From Bacteroidales bacterium (GTDB lineage: Bacteria > Bacteroidota > Bacteroidia > Bacteroidales > JAIPAP01), in contig JAIPAP010000018.1 in assembly GCA_021740045.1 (NCBI GenBank), positions 1-44,806 on the forward strand: a DNA stretch of 44,806 bases, given 5' to 3'. The translations under genes and the position numbers were made by a program. This document shows positions 18,447-26,608 of the stretch, piece after piece; the first letter of the stretch is position 1, and each line of letters opens with the position of its first letter. The notes beneath the pieces were generated by a model that worked only from the letters and a program-made list of their open reading frames with translations, made no database searches and was not told where the DNA came from.

Positions 18447-19115
18447 ATGTCTGTATCAACTGATAATTTTTTAAAAGCTGTTTATCAACTTCATAGCGAT
18501 AAGCATCAAAAAGCAGTAAGCGCCCGGCTGGTGGAACGGCTTAACGTTTCGGGTGCAGCCATTACCGATATGGCTAAGCATTTGGCGCAAAAAGGATTAA
18601 TCGAATACGAACCTTACAAGGAACTCCGGTTGACTAACAAAGGGAGAGAGAAAGCGCTGGCGGTGGTCCGAAAACACCGGTTATGGGAAACATTCCTCGT
18701 ACAGGTTTTGCAAATTCCTTGGGAAAAAGTGCACGGCGAAGCCGAACGTCTCGAGCATCAAACTTCCGATTATCTTATTGATAAAATCGATGAGTTTTTG
18801 GATTATCCGAAGCTTGATCCCCACGGTGACCCAATTCCTGATGTTAAGGGAGAGATGGATGAAACTATTAATGAGATGGTTCTCATCGCCGGAAAATCAG
18901 ATGCTGATTTTATCATTACACGGGTACAACATCATGATGAAGATTTGATGGAATTCTACAATAAACACAACATTCGACCGGGCAAGGGGCTGAGAGTGAT
19001 CAGTAAAATGGATAAGTTTGGTTTTATCTCCGTAGAAATGAATGGAAGCACAATAGCACTGCCCGAAAAGATTGCCCGTAGTCTGTATGTTAAACCCATA
19101 GCAAAAAACCCATGA
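18447..19115 (+). CDS. mntR: DtxR/MntR family metal-dependent repressor
   Basis: A 222-residue protein with three DtxR-family parts: an N-terminal winged helix (residues about 5-65), a metal-binding and dimerisation domain (about 66-140), and a C-terminal FeoA/SH3-like domain (about 150-220). Metal ligands visible by alignment to DtxR are RKHRLWE (His and Glu) and VHGEAERLEH. In the latter a Glu replaces DtxR Cys102, as in Mn-sensing MntR (ExxEH), whereas the N-terminal MntR Asp is Asn here. Mn2+ is therefore the likelier co-repressor, with iron not excluded. The gene overlaps the next by four bases and heads the tro operon. Confidence 0.92.
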   Translation: MSVSTDNFLKAVYQLHSDKHQKAVSARLVERLNVSGAAITDMAKHLAQKGLIEYEPYKELRLTNKGREKALAVVRKHRLWETFLVQVLQIPWEKVHGEAERLEHQTSDYLIDKIDEFLDYPKLDPHGDPIPDVKGEMDETINEMVLIAGKSDADFIITRVQHHDEDLMEFYNKHNIRPGKGLRVISKMDKFGFISVEMNGSTIALPEKIARSLYVKPIAKNP

Positions 19116-19891
19116 AGAGCCTTAAGCACATAATATTGTTAATTGGAATTTATGCCTGTTCCGTGTCGGTTTATGCGCAGAAAGATGGCACCCCGGAAAT
19201 GGTAACCGACCGGCCTGATCAATCGGAATCTTCAATGGTTTTGCCAAAGGGCTTTTTACAGGCCGAGACAGGTTTCATTCATGAAAAAACCTCTGAACTG
19301 GTTGATAATACCAATTATCATTCAACGCTTCTGCGCTACGGATTGCTCGATAACCTGGAGCTGCGATTGGGTAATGAGTACTTAAGGTCTTCCCGTGAAC
19401 TGGCACAGGGCGACACAACCGTTCAGGGATTAACCCCACTTACCCTTGGGACGAAAATCTTTATTTCCGAAGAAAACGGAATTATCCCTGAATTAGCATT
19501 TTTGGCCGGAGTTGCATTGCCTTACATTGGCCGGGAGGAATTTACCCCCAATCATATTGCTCCGTCAATGAGAATAGCCGCTACGCATACCATAAGCGAT
19601 CTTTTCTCACTGGGATGGAATTTCGGTGGTGAATGGAGCGGTGAGAACTCGGAAACATCCGGTTTTTATTCCGGGGTGCTGGGAATTGGCGTGACTGATA
19701 AGATTGGCGCATATGTTGAGCTTTACGGCTTTTTGCCCGAAGATCATAAGCCCGATCACCGGTTTGATGCCGGCCTTACTTACCAGGTTAGAGGGAACTT
19801 GCAACTTGATCTATCCGGAGGATTGGGTGTGAATGAAATGGCGCCCGATGGGTTTTACAGCTTTGGTATCTCATATCGTATGCCAAATTAA
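19112..19891 (+). CDS. Outer-membrane beta-barrel protein of the MetA-pathway (PF13557-like) group
   Basis: A 259-residue protein with a signal peptide (ending VSVYAQ). The mature start VTDRPDQSESSMVLPKGFLQ is typical of barrel proteins annotated as MetA-pathway/transporter family, and alternating strands (RYGLLDNLELRLGNEYL; AGLTYQVRGNLQLDLSGG) continue to the C-terminus, which ends FGISYRMPN. It overlaps mntR by four bases (ATGA) and lies 25 bases before the troA-like gene, so it belongs to the metal operon. A role as outer-membrane pore for the metal is a guess from position only. Confidence 0.78.
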   Translation: MKSLKHIILLIGIYACSVSVYAQKDGTPEMVTDRPDQSESSMVLPKGFLQAETGFIHEKTSELVDNTNYHSTLLRYGLLDNLELRLGNEYLRSSRELAQGDTTVQGLTPLTLGTKIFISEENGIIPELAFLAGVALPYIGREEFTPNHIAPSMRIAATHTISDLFSLGWNFGGEWSGENSETSGFYSGVLGIGVTDKIGAYVELYGFLPEDHKPDHRFDAGLTYQVRGNLQLDLSGGLGVNEMAPDGFYSFGISYRMPN

Positions 19892-19916
19892 TAATTGATA
19901 ACAAAGAAATAGAAAT

Positions 19917-20849
19917 ATGAAAACAATAAAACTATTCATGCTTGCTTTTACGGCTATTACCATCTTAAGCTCTTGTGGTTCGCAAAGGGGGGAAGAAGAG
20001 AACGGCAAGATCAACATTGTTGCAACTACAACTATTGTTGCCGATTTGATGAAAAATGTCGGGGGCAGCAAGGTTAATGTTACCGCATTAATGGGTCCTG
20101 GCGTCGATCCACACCTTTATAAAGCCAGTGAAGGCGATGTAACCCGTTTATCCCGGGCGGACATGGTCTTTTATAATGGCTTGCACCTTGAAGGAAAAAT
20201 GGTGGATGTACTCGAAAAGCTGGAACATGGCGGCAAAGAAGTAGTGGCAGTGGCTAAGGCGGTAAATGAGGACAAACTTATCGGCTCCACCGAATATGCT
20301 TCGAGCTATGATCCACATATTTGGTTTAATATCAATTTGTGGCAAAAAGCAGCAGCCTATACTGCCCAGGAACTTGGTAAAGCCTATCCGGAGCATAAAG
20401 CGGCTTTTGAAAAAAATGCCGAAACATTTAACAGGAAGTTAGATACGTTAAAACAGTTTTCCCATTCAAAAATCAATCAACTCAATCCACAGCAACGTGT
20501 TTTGGTAACCGCTCACGATGCCTTTAACTATTTTGGGCAACAATATGATTTTAAAGTGGTGGGGTTGCAGGGCATCAGTACAAGTTCCGAGGCCGGTGTG
20601 AAAGACGTTCAGAATCTGGCCGATTTCATTTATAAGCGAAAGATCGGGGCTATTTTTATTGAATCATCGGTTCCGGAACGTAATATAAAGGCCTTGCAGG
20701 AAGCGGTGAAGGCAAAAGGTTTTCATACTAAAATAGGCGGTGAATTATATTCCGATGCATTAGGCTCGCCCGGAACCGGGGAGGGAACCTATCTCGGGAT
20801 GTACAGGCATAATATTAACACCATTGTTGATGCATTAATGTTGGAATAG
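19917..20849 (+). CDS. troA: Metal (Mn/Zn) ABC transporter substrate-binding lipoprotein
   Basis: A 310-residue cluster A-I binding protein. The signal peptide ends in ILSSC, giving a lipidated Cys20. Four metal ligands can be aligned: His in PGVDPHLYKAS, His in SYDPHIWFN, His in VTAHDAFNYFG and Asp in LYSDALGSPGTGEGTY. The His-His-His-Asp set is that of TroA, which binds both Zn and Mn, while PsaA-like Mn proteins have Glu at the third place. No His-rich loop typical of ZnuA is present. With an MntR-type regulator at the head of the operon, Mn import is the best reading. Confidence 0.93.
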   Translation: MKTIKLFMLAFTAITILSSCGSQRGEEENGKINIVATTTIVADLMKNVGGSKVNVTALMGPGVDPHLYKASEGDVTRLSRADMVFYNGLHLEGKMVDVLEKLEHGGKEVVAVAKAVNEDKLIGSTEYASSYDPHIWFNINLWQKAAAYTAQELGKAYPEHKAAFEKNAETFNRKLDTLKQFSHSKINQLNPQQRVLVTAHDAFNYFGQQYDFKVVGLQGISTSSEAGVKDVQNLADFIYKRKIGAIFIESSVPERNIKALQEAVKAKGFHTKIGGELYSDALGSPGTGEGTYLGMYRHNINTIVDALMLE

Positions 20850-20851
20850 AT

Positions 20852-21595
20852 ATGCAAACGAATGCAGTAGAAATTAATGACCTTACGGTTTCGTACCGCT
20901 ATAAACCGGTGCTTTGGGATATCGACCTTGATATTCCCGAAGGGGTGCTTATGGCCATTGTTGGGCCGAACGGTGCAGGAAAATCAACACTTATCAAAAC
21001 CATTTTGGGCATTGTTAAACCGGTGGCCGGAAGCATCAAGATATACGGTAAGCCCTATCACCAAAACCGCTCAAAAGTTGCATACGTACCCCAACGGGGC
21101 ACTGTGGATTGGGATTTTCCTACAACCGTACTTGATGTGGTATTGATGGGTACTTACGGAAAATTGGGATGGATTAAGCGACCCGGAAAAAAGCAAAAAG
21201 AAAAATCGTTGGCCGCTTTGAAGGAGGTAAAAATGCATGACTTTGCCAACCGGCAGATCAGTCAGCTATCGGGTGGCCAACAACAGCGGGTGTTTCTTGC
21301 CCGCGCACTGGTGCAGGATGCCCAGATCTATTTTATGGATGAACCTTTACAGGGCGTTGATGCCGTTACCGAAAAAGCAGTGATCAATATTCTGAAAGAA
21401 TTGAAAAATGAAAACAAAACCGTTGTGGTGGTGCATCACGATCTTTCAACGGTTCCCGATTATTTTGATTGGGTTACCTTTCTCAATGTCCGCCGCATTG
21501 CAAGCGGTAAGGTTATGACGGTGTTTAACGATGCGAATCTCGAGAAAACATACGGTAGCAGTTTCAGAACTTTAAAGGGATATACTACGGCATAG
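20852..21595 (+). CDS. troB: Metal ABC transporter ATP-binding protein
   Basis: A 247-residue ATPase with Walker A VGPNGAGKSTLIK, Q-loop region VAYVPQRGTVDWDFPTTV (the DWDFP stretch is typical of the TroB/MntB/ZnuC group), signature LSGGQQQRVFLARAL, Walker B IYFMDEPLQGVD and switch His VVVVHHDLST. It powers the two permeases that follow. It starts two bases after troA and ends nine bases before troC. Confidence 0.96.
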   Translation: MQTNAVEINDLTVSYRYKPVLWDIDLDIPEGVLMAIVGPNGAGKSTLIKTILGIVKPVAGSIKIYGKPYHQNRSKVAYVPQRGTVDWDFPTTVLDVVLMGTYGKLGWIKRPGKKQKEKSLAALKEVKMHDFANRQISQLSGGQQQRVFLARALVQDAQIYFMDEPLQGVDAVTEKAVINILKELKNENKTVVVVHHDLSTVPDYFDWVTFLNVRRIASGKVMTVFNDANLEKTYGSSFRTLKGYTTA

Positions 21596-21604
21596 GGGGC
21601 TGAA

Positions 21605-22738
21605 ATGGAATTCATTGATTTTTTCATTGATTTGTTTACCGATTATACCACGCGTACTATAGGTATTGGAACAGCTATATTGGGTATTGTGAGCGGGGTA
21701 TTGGGTAGTTATGCCGTGCTTCGGCAGCAAAGCTTGCTGGGTGATGCTATCTCCCATGCTACTCTGCCAGGCATTGCAATAGCATTCCTGATTATCGGTA
21801 CCAAAAGCACCGCTTTTTTCTTTTTGGGTGCTGCCGTAGCCGGATGGGCAGGAACTATGTGGATCCGGGGGATCGTTCAAAATACCCGTATTAAAAGCGA
21901 TAGCGCATTGGGCTTGGTGCTTTCCGTATTCTTTGGCTTTGGAATGGTGCTTTTAACCTTTATCCAAAAAATGCCCAATGCCAATCAGGCCGGATTGGAA
22001 ACATTCCTGTTTGGGCAAGCTGCAACACTTATTCATACCGATGTTATTTTGATGGCTATCATCGGGGCGTTTTCCCTTTTTGCCGTTATCTTGTTGTGGA
22101 AGGAATTTAAAATATTGACCTTCGATCCGCAGTACGCTGCTACTCTTGGGTTCAACACCAAATTACTCGACATCATCCTGATCTTCATAATTGTGCTGGC
22201 TATCGTGCTGGGCTTGCAAGCTGTAGGTGTGGTGTTGATGAGCGCCATGCTTCTTGCGCCTGCTGCTGCGGCTCGCCAATGGACGGACAGCCTGTCGATA
22301 ATGATCTTATTGGCGGCCCTTTTCGGTGCCTTGGCAGGGTTAACCGGAACAGCCATCAGCAGTGCAGCTATGAATCTATCAACAGGGCCGGTTATTGTTT
22401 TGGTTTCCATTGCCTTTGTGTTTATTTCATTCATGTTCGCCCCGAACCGCGGGCTTTTATTCAGGGAGATACGGAAACAAGCCAATAAAAAGGAAATGCG
22501 GATGAATCATGTGCTCGAGAACATGTATTGGATTGCCCTGGGTCACGAAAATCTGCAACACCCTCATTCCAATGCCATCTTGAATAAAACACTGGGGTAT
22601 TCCAAAAAGTGTATGCGCGAGCTAAGGGATAAGCATTTGATCGAGCTGAATGAGGATTACGATTGGAACCTTACAGAAAAAGGCATTAAAAGAGCTAAGG
22701 AAGTATACACAGATAATAATAAGAACGAACAACAATGA
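21605..22738 (+). CDS. troC: Metal ABC transporter permease with C-terminal winged-helix domain
   Basis: A 377-residue protein. The first 285 residues or so are an ABC-3 permease with eight or nine helices and the family motif GDAISHATLPGIAIAFL. The remaining 85 are soluble and look like a DtxR-type winged helix: NHVLENMYWIALGHENLQ, YSKKCMRELRDKHLIELN, then the wing WNLTEKGIKRAKEVY. ABC-3 permeases are usually about 280-300 residues, so this is an extension. Its stop overlaps the troD start by four bases (ATGA). The tail may sense metal or bind the regulator; this is untested inference. Confidence 0.92.
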   Translation: MEFIDFFIDLFTDYTTRTIGIGTAILGIVSGVLGSYAVLRQQSLLGDAISHATLPGIAIAFLIIGTKSTAFFFLGAAVAGWAGTMWIRGIVQNTRIKSDSALGLVLSVFFGFGMVLLTFIQKMPNANQAGLETFLFGQAATLIHTDVILMAIIGAFSLFAVILLWKEFKILTFDPQYAATLGFNTKLLDIILIFIIVLAIVLGLQAVGVVLMSAMLLAPAAAARQWTDSLSIMILLAALFGALAGLTGTAISSAAMNLSTGPVIVLVSIAFVFISFMFAPNRGLLFREIRKQANKKEMRMNHVLENMYWIALGHENLQHPHSNAILNKTLGYSKKCMRELRDKHLIELNEDYDWNLTEKGIKRAKEVYTDNNKNEQQ

Positions 22739-23907
22739 GTGTTGCTCAACTGGAAATACAGATCATAGCCGTAATTGTGGCCATTGCTTGTGCCTTGCCG
22801 GGTGTTTTCCTGGTTTTGCGCAAGCGGGCCATGATCAGCGATGCTATCAGTCATGCTATATTGCCGGGGATTGTTATCGGCTTTTTTCTTACCGGGGACC
22901 TATCCTCTCCATTTCTGGTGTTACTTGCAGCAGCTACAGGAGTGCTTACCGTTAGTTTGGTGGAAGTAATCGACCGCACCGGGCTGGTTAAGGAAGACAC
23001 CTCTATCGGGCTTGTTTTTCCCGCCCTGTTTAGCATAGGGGTTATCCTCATATCAAGGTATGCCGGTGATGTTCACCTCGACACGGGTGCTGTTTTGCTG
23101 GGTGAGCTTGCTTTTGCTCCTTTCGACAGGCTTATTATTAACGGCATTGACATGGGCCCTAAAGCACTGTATGTGATGGGAGGTATATTACTGATCAATT
23201 TCCTGTTCATTAGTGTATTTTTTAAAGAGTTAAAGATCAGTACTTTTGATGTTGGCCTTGCTACAACCTTAGGCTTTACGCCAATGGTGCTCCATTATCT
23301 TTTAATGAGCATTGTTTCGATAACAGCAGTAGGTGCATTCGATGCCGTAGGCTCTATTCTGGTTGTTGCCCTCATGATCGTTCCCGCAGCAACGGCTTAC
23401 CTCTTAACCGATGATTTAAGAACCTTGCTGATACTCTCCGGGCTTGCCGGCCTCATCTCAGCTTTGGCCGGGTATTGGATAGCGCACTGGCTGGATGCTT
23501 CCATTGCAGGATCTATGGCCACGGTAGTGGGGCTGCTATTTCTGCTTACTTATCTTTTTGCACCGGGAAGAGGCATTTACTTTATCATCAGAAGGCGTAA
23601 ACGTCAGAAATACGAGTTTGCCCAAATGACCCTAACGGTGCATATCATGAACCACAGCGGTGAGTATGATAATATTGAAGAAAGGCGTATGGATCACTTT
23701 CAGCATCACTTTAACTGGGACCTGGAGCAAGCCAGAACAATTGTAAAACAAGCCCTTAGAAATAAATTCATTCAGCTGGATGGCGATCTAATCTCCCTGA
23801 CCAATAGGGGGCTGCGATTCGCCAGGGCTTCCCAGTCATTGATAATGGCCGAAAAAGACCCTAATATCAATGAGTTTAGAAAACAATTTGTAACGTTCAA
23901 TGAGTAA
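22735..23907 (+). CDS. troD: Second metal ABC transporter permease with C-terminal winged-helix domain
   Basis: A 390-residue protein related to troC. Residues about 1-285 are an ABC-3 permease (SDAISHAILPGIVIGFFLTG; VGAFDAVGSILVVALMIVPAATAYLL). Residues about 300-390 form a winged-helix-like tail (TLTVHIMNHSGEYDN; LEQARTIVKQALRNKFIQLDGDLISLTNRGLRFA). The tail differs clearly from that of troC, so the pair was not made by a recent duplication. It is the last gene of the metal operon; 121 bases separate it from flavodoxin, with no clear terminator seen. Confidence 0.92.
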   Translation: MSVAQLEIQIIAVIVAIACALPGVFLVLRKRAMISDAISHAILPGIVIGFFLTGDLSSPFLVLLAAATGVLTVSLVEVIDRTGLVKEDTSIGLVFPALFSIGVILISRYAGDVHLDTGAVLLGELAFAPFDRLIINGIDMGPKALYVMGGILLINFLFISVFFKELKISTFDVGLATTLGFTPMVLHYLLMSIVSITAVGAFDAVGSILVVALMIVPAATAYLLTDDLRTLLILSGLAGLISALAGYWIAHWLDASIAGSMATVVGLLFLLTYLFAPGRGIYFIIRRRKRQKYEFAQMTLTVHIMNHSGEYDNIEERRMDHFQHHFNWDLEQARTIVKQALRNKFIQLDGDLISLTNRGLRFARASQSLIMAEKDPNINEFRKQFVTFNE

Positions 23908-24028
23908 CAGCAAAATCAACCGGGAAAAATAAGCCCCTAAACAAAGTCTACCCTTTGATTGTTGCATGATACAGAAATGGAACAAGCATTGCAAAATGGG
24001 TTTTAATGATGATTTAAATGATAAGGAT

Positions 24029-24535
24029 ATGAAAAAGATCGGTTTATTTTACGGTGGAACCAGTAAGGGAAGCACCTATAAAGTAGCGAAAAAGATACAG
24101 GAAGCATTGGGTAAGGAAAATGTAGATTTGCACGATATTGCAAAGTCAAGCAAAACAGATATAGAAAAATATACCAACCTGATATTTGGGACCTCAGCTT
24201 GGGGCGTGGGCGACATGCACCGCGACTGGGAAGGATTCATAGATGAATTTGTCGAAGTTGATTTTTCGGATAAAATAGTTGCTCTGTTTGGACTGGGCGA
24301 TCAGAAAAATTATCCCGAAAGTTACCTCGATGGAACAGGGACCATTTTCTGCCGCCTGCCGAATAAGGAAAACGTAATTGGTTTCTGGCCTACCGAAGGA
24401 TATACTTATTACTATTCATCGGCTGAAAAAGATGGGAAATTTGTTGGTTTAGCCATTGATGAAGATACCCAGCCCGATAAAACCGATGACCGGATCAAGC
24501 AATGGGTAGAGCAGATAAAAGATAAGTTCAAATAA
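24029..24535 (+). CDS. fldA: Long-chain flavodoxin
   Basis: The track starts at 23966, but flavodoxins begin with a strand as in MKKIGLFYGGTSKGSTYKVA; the ATG at 24029, preceded by AAGGA, gives 168 residues. The phosphate-binding loop is GGTSKGST (usually SxTGxT), the flavin-stacking loop is FGTSAWGVGDMHRDWEGF, and GLGDQKNYPESYLDGTGTI plus the inserted GFWPTEGY...FVGLAIDEDTQPDKT mark the long-chain class. It carries electrons via FMN and commonly replaces ferredoxin when iron is scarce. Its position between a metal importer and a haem-uptake locus fits such a role. Confidence 0.94.
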   Translation: MKKIGLFYGGTSKGSTYKVAKKIQEALGKENVDLHDIAKSSKTDIEKYTNLIFGTSAWGVGDMHRDWEGFIDEFVEVDFSDKIVALFGLGDQKNYPESYLDGTGTIFCRLPNKENVIGFWPTEGYTYYYSSAEKDGKFVGLAIDEDTQPDKTDDRIKQWVEQIKDKFK

Positions 24536-24837
24536 AATCATAGGTGTAGAAAACATTTTTTTCATCTGGGATTATCCTGTAAGGTGAGGTTACGCCAATT
24601 TCTGTTTGCGATACCAGGCGGTTATTGAAGGTTTATGAACAAAATTTTGGGCAAAATTGAAGTTATATATCGATATATATATTACCTTTGTTATTCGAAA
24701 AACGATAAAATGAACTGATGAAACGTCCATGAGCAAATAATCATTATCTTAAACACGGAAATGATTATTTGCGAATGGTAAGTTCCCTGTCTGACGAACA
24801 GGCAGGCATCTGACCATTGAAAATAAAAAATGAACAG
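24536..24837 (+). promoter_or_regulatory. Intergenic control region of the haem-uptake locus
   Basis: Gene-free stretch. It contains TTG (24657-24659), then 23 bases, then TACCTTTG (24683-24690), a perfect -7 TAnnTTTG match. Between them lies a perfect 16-base palindrome, TATATATCGATATATA (24664-24679), placed like a repressor operator. A hairpin repeat (24786-24806) follows in the leader. Transcription from this promoter would give a leader of about 120-140 bases. Confidence 0.5.
24786..24810. repeat. Short GC-rich hairpin repeat
   Basis: CCTGTCTG-ACGAA-CAGGCAGG forms an 8-bp stem with one G-T pair, followed by CATC. It resembles the inner part of the element at 13509-13556 (CAGGCGGGCATC). 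It would lie in the 5' leader of the haem locus. Either a member of an interspersed repeat family or a leader structure. Confidence 0.45.
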
Positions 24838-25206
24838 ATGAAATTGGCCAATAAGTTCCATAAGTATCTTTTGCTTACCACAGCTACAGCATTGTGCTGG
24901 GTGTTTGTGGGGTCACTGGTTAATTTTCATCAACATCAGCTTTTCGGTAAAACCCTCCTCTATAAATTACAACCCTATTTACTACCTTCTAAGGAGCACA
25001 GTAAAAAGGACCATTTTGAAGCAGCCCCGGATAATGGTTTCGACCATTCCGCTGTTAGCATTAGTCCATTTGCCTTAGCCGAAGAACATCAATACCTTAT
25101 TCAACTGCCGGTTTTGGCAATGGAACGTGATCATTATTACTTTTCACTCAACCTTGATGAAGCATGTTATTTGCTTCAGCTCAGGGGACCTCCTGCTTTA
25201 GCCTAA
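24838..25206 (+). CDS. Small His-rich exported or membrane-anchored protein, function unknown
   Basis: The reading frame opens at 24817; a start at 24838 (MKLANKFHKYLLLTTATALC) places the signal sequence at the N-terminus and gives 122 residues. After one hydrophobic segment come about ten histidines (FHQHQ, KEHSKKDHFE, FDHS, EEHQY, RDHYY) and a C-terminus LRGPPALA. Small exported proteins ending in R-[AG]-P-P occur beside TonB receptor genes elsewhere, but no family is assigned. It is first in the locus, 134 bases before hmuY. The histidines suggest haem or metal contact; this is inference. Confidence 0.6.
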   Translation: MKLANKFHKYLLLTTATALCWVFVGSLVNFHQHQLFGKTLLYKLQPYLLPSKEHSKKDHFEAAPDNGFDHSAVSISPFALAEEHQYLIQLPVLAMERDHYYFSLNLDEACYLLQLRGPPALA

Positions 25207-25340
25207 GCGCTCAAAAGGCTTAAATATCATTTTCGGTAATTTCCGGTGTTAAGAGCCAAAATTCCATTGAGGGAGTTTTGCTAAAACATATGGAAACTAA
25301 AAAAATCAATCAATTATTAATTTTTAAAAAGTTACTGTAT

Positions 25341-26606
25341 ATGAAGATCAATACTACTATTTTGATGATGGTTGTGTTTACCATATCTTTTATAACATTA
25401 AATTCAAACCGGGCTGTGGCCTATATACAATCCGAAGAAGACTCGGTGATTATGGGCTCCAATTACGCCAATGATGTATATTATAACCTGGAAAGCGGGG
25501 AAGTTGGCACGGCTAACCGCACCAACTGGGATGTTGCTTTTTCCACTCAACAAATGAGTGTGAGCATCCTCACCAATGGTGGCGCCGGAACAGCATTGTA
25601 TACCTACCCCAAGGACGATACTGCCGGTTGGAACAGTGTGGATACCACGGGGCTTCATGAATGGAAGGCCCAATACAACTCAAAGGAGGAATGGGCTATC
25701 GGCGCTTTCAATCGCAATGCCCTTGGCCATCCCGATTATGGATGGGGCATGTATAACATCAACACGCATAATGTAACCGGCGATTCATTGTTCATTATTC
25801 AGCTCTCGAATGGAAGCTATATGAAAATGTGGATGGAGATGAAGAACTCTATCGCCAACACCTATCATTTTCGATATGCAGCCCTGGATGGGAGCAATGA
25901 GCAAAATGTGGAAGTAAACGCCAATAATTTCACAGGCAATTATGCTTACTATTCGCTGCAAAACCAGGAAACTGTCGACCGGGAGCCGGAGGAAAATTGG
26001 CATTTGTTATTTACAAAATATGCTGCCGCCATTAATATGGGTGCCGAAGTGGTTCATTATCCGGTTACCGGCGTATTGGTAAATGCCGGCGTAGAAGTGG
26101 CTGAAGTGACCGGTGTGGAGCAGGAATCGTATAACGACTGGGGCGCCCATGCCTTTGCCACCGCTATTGCTGAAATTGGCTACGATTGGAAAGAATTTAA
26201 TGATAACACCTTTCAGTACGAAGTGCTCGATTCACTTGTGTACTTTGTTAAAGACACTTTAGGCAACGTTCATAAGCTGTACTTTACCGGATTTGAAAGC
26301 GGCACTTCCGGTAATGGAAAAGTTGTATTTAACCTTGAAACAATATCCGCCACCGGTACAGAGGAACTTGAGGCCGATGAGATGCTCAACCTATACCCCA
26401 ATCCAGCTAATAACCAGGTGAACCTTCAATTAAGTACAGAAGATGCAACCATCAGTGTTTTTGATGTTACAGGCCGGATGGTTTACCAAACAAAAGGTGA
26501 TAACCATGTTAAGATCAACACCAATGATTGGCAGAGCGGCCTTTATATCCTGAAAATCGATAACGAACAACGGACCATAACGCGTAAGTTGATCATTGAC
26601 AAATAA
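25341..26606 (+). CDS. HmuY-family haem-binding protein with T9SS sorting domain
   Basis: The track starts at 25278, but the ATG at 25341 begins a good signal peptide (MKINTTILMMVVFTISFITL), giving 421 residues. The body is HmuY-like: ANDVYYNLESGEVGTANRTNWDVAF, GWNSVDTTGLHEW, and NWHLLFTKYAAAINMGAEVVHYPVTGVLVN repeat the pattern of the lipoprotein HmuY downstream. The last 75 residues are a T9SS type A sorting domain (NLYPNPANNQVNLQL; GLYILKIDNEQ; RKLIIDK). Known HmuY (Porphyromonas) is a lipoprotein that strips haem from host proteins; this one would instead be exported and either anchored or released by T9SS. It ends two bases before the receptor gene. Confidence 0.85.
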   Translation: MKINTTILMMVVFTISFITLNSNRAVAYIQSEEDSVIMGSNYANDVYYNLESGEVGTANRTNWDVAFSTQQMSVSILTNGGAGTALYTYPKDDTAGWNSVDTTGLHEWKAQYNSKEEWAIGAFNRNALGHPDYGWGMYNINTHNVTGDSLFIIQLSNGSYMKMWMEMKNSIANTYHFRYAALDGSNEQNVEVNANNFTGNYAYYSLQNQETVDREPEENWHLLFTKYAAAINMGAEVVHYPVTGVLVNAGVEVAEVTGVEQESYNDWGAHAFATAIAEIGYDWKEFNDNTFQYEVLDSLVYFVKDTLGNVHKLYFTGFESGTSGNGKVVFNLETISATGTEELEADEMLNLYPNPANNQVNLQLSTEDATISVFDVTGRMVYQTKGDNHVKINTNDWQSGLYILKIDNEQRTITRKLIIDK

Positions 26607-26608
26607 AA

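Noticed and set aside
23966-24028. 21-residue N-terminal extension of flavodoxin
   Set aside because: Flavodoxins start directly with the first beta strand, and AAGGA precedes the ATG at 24029.
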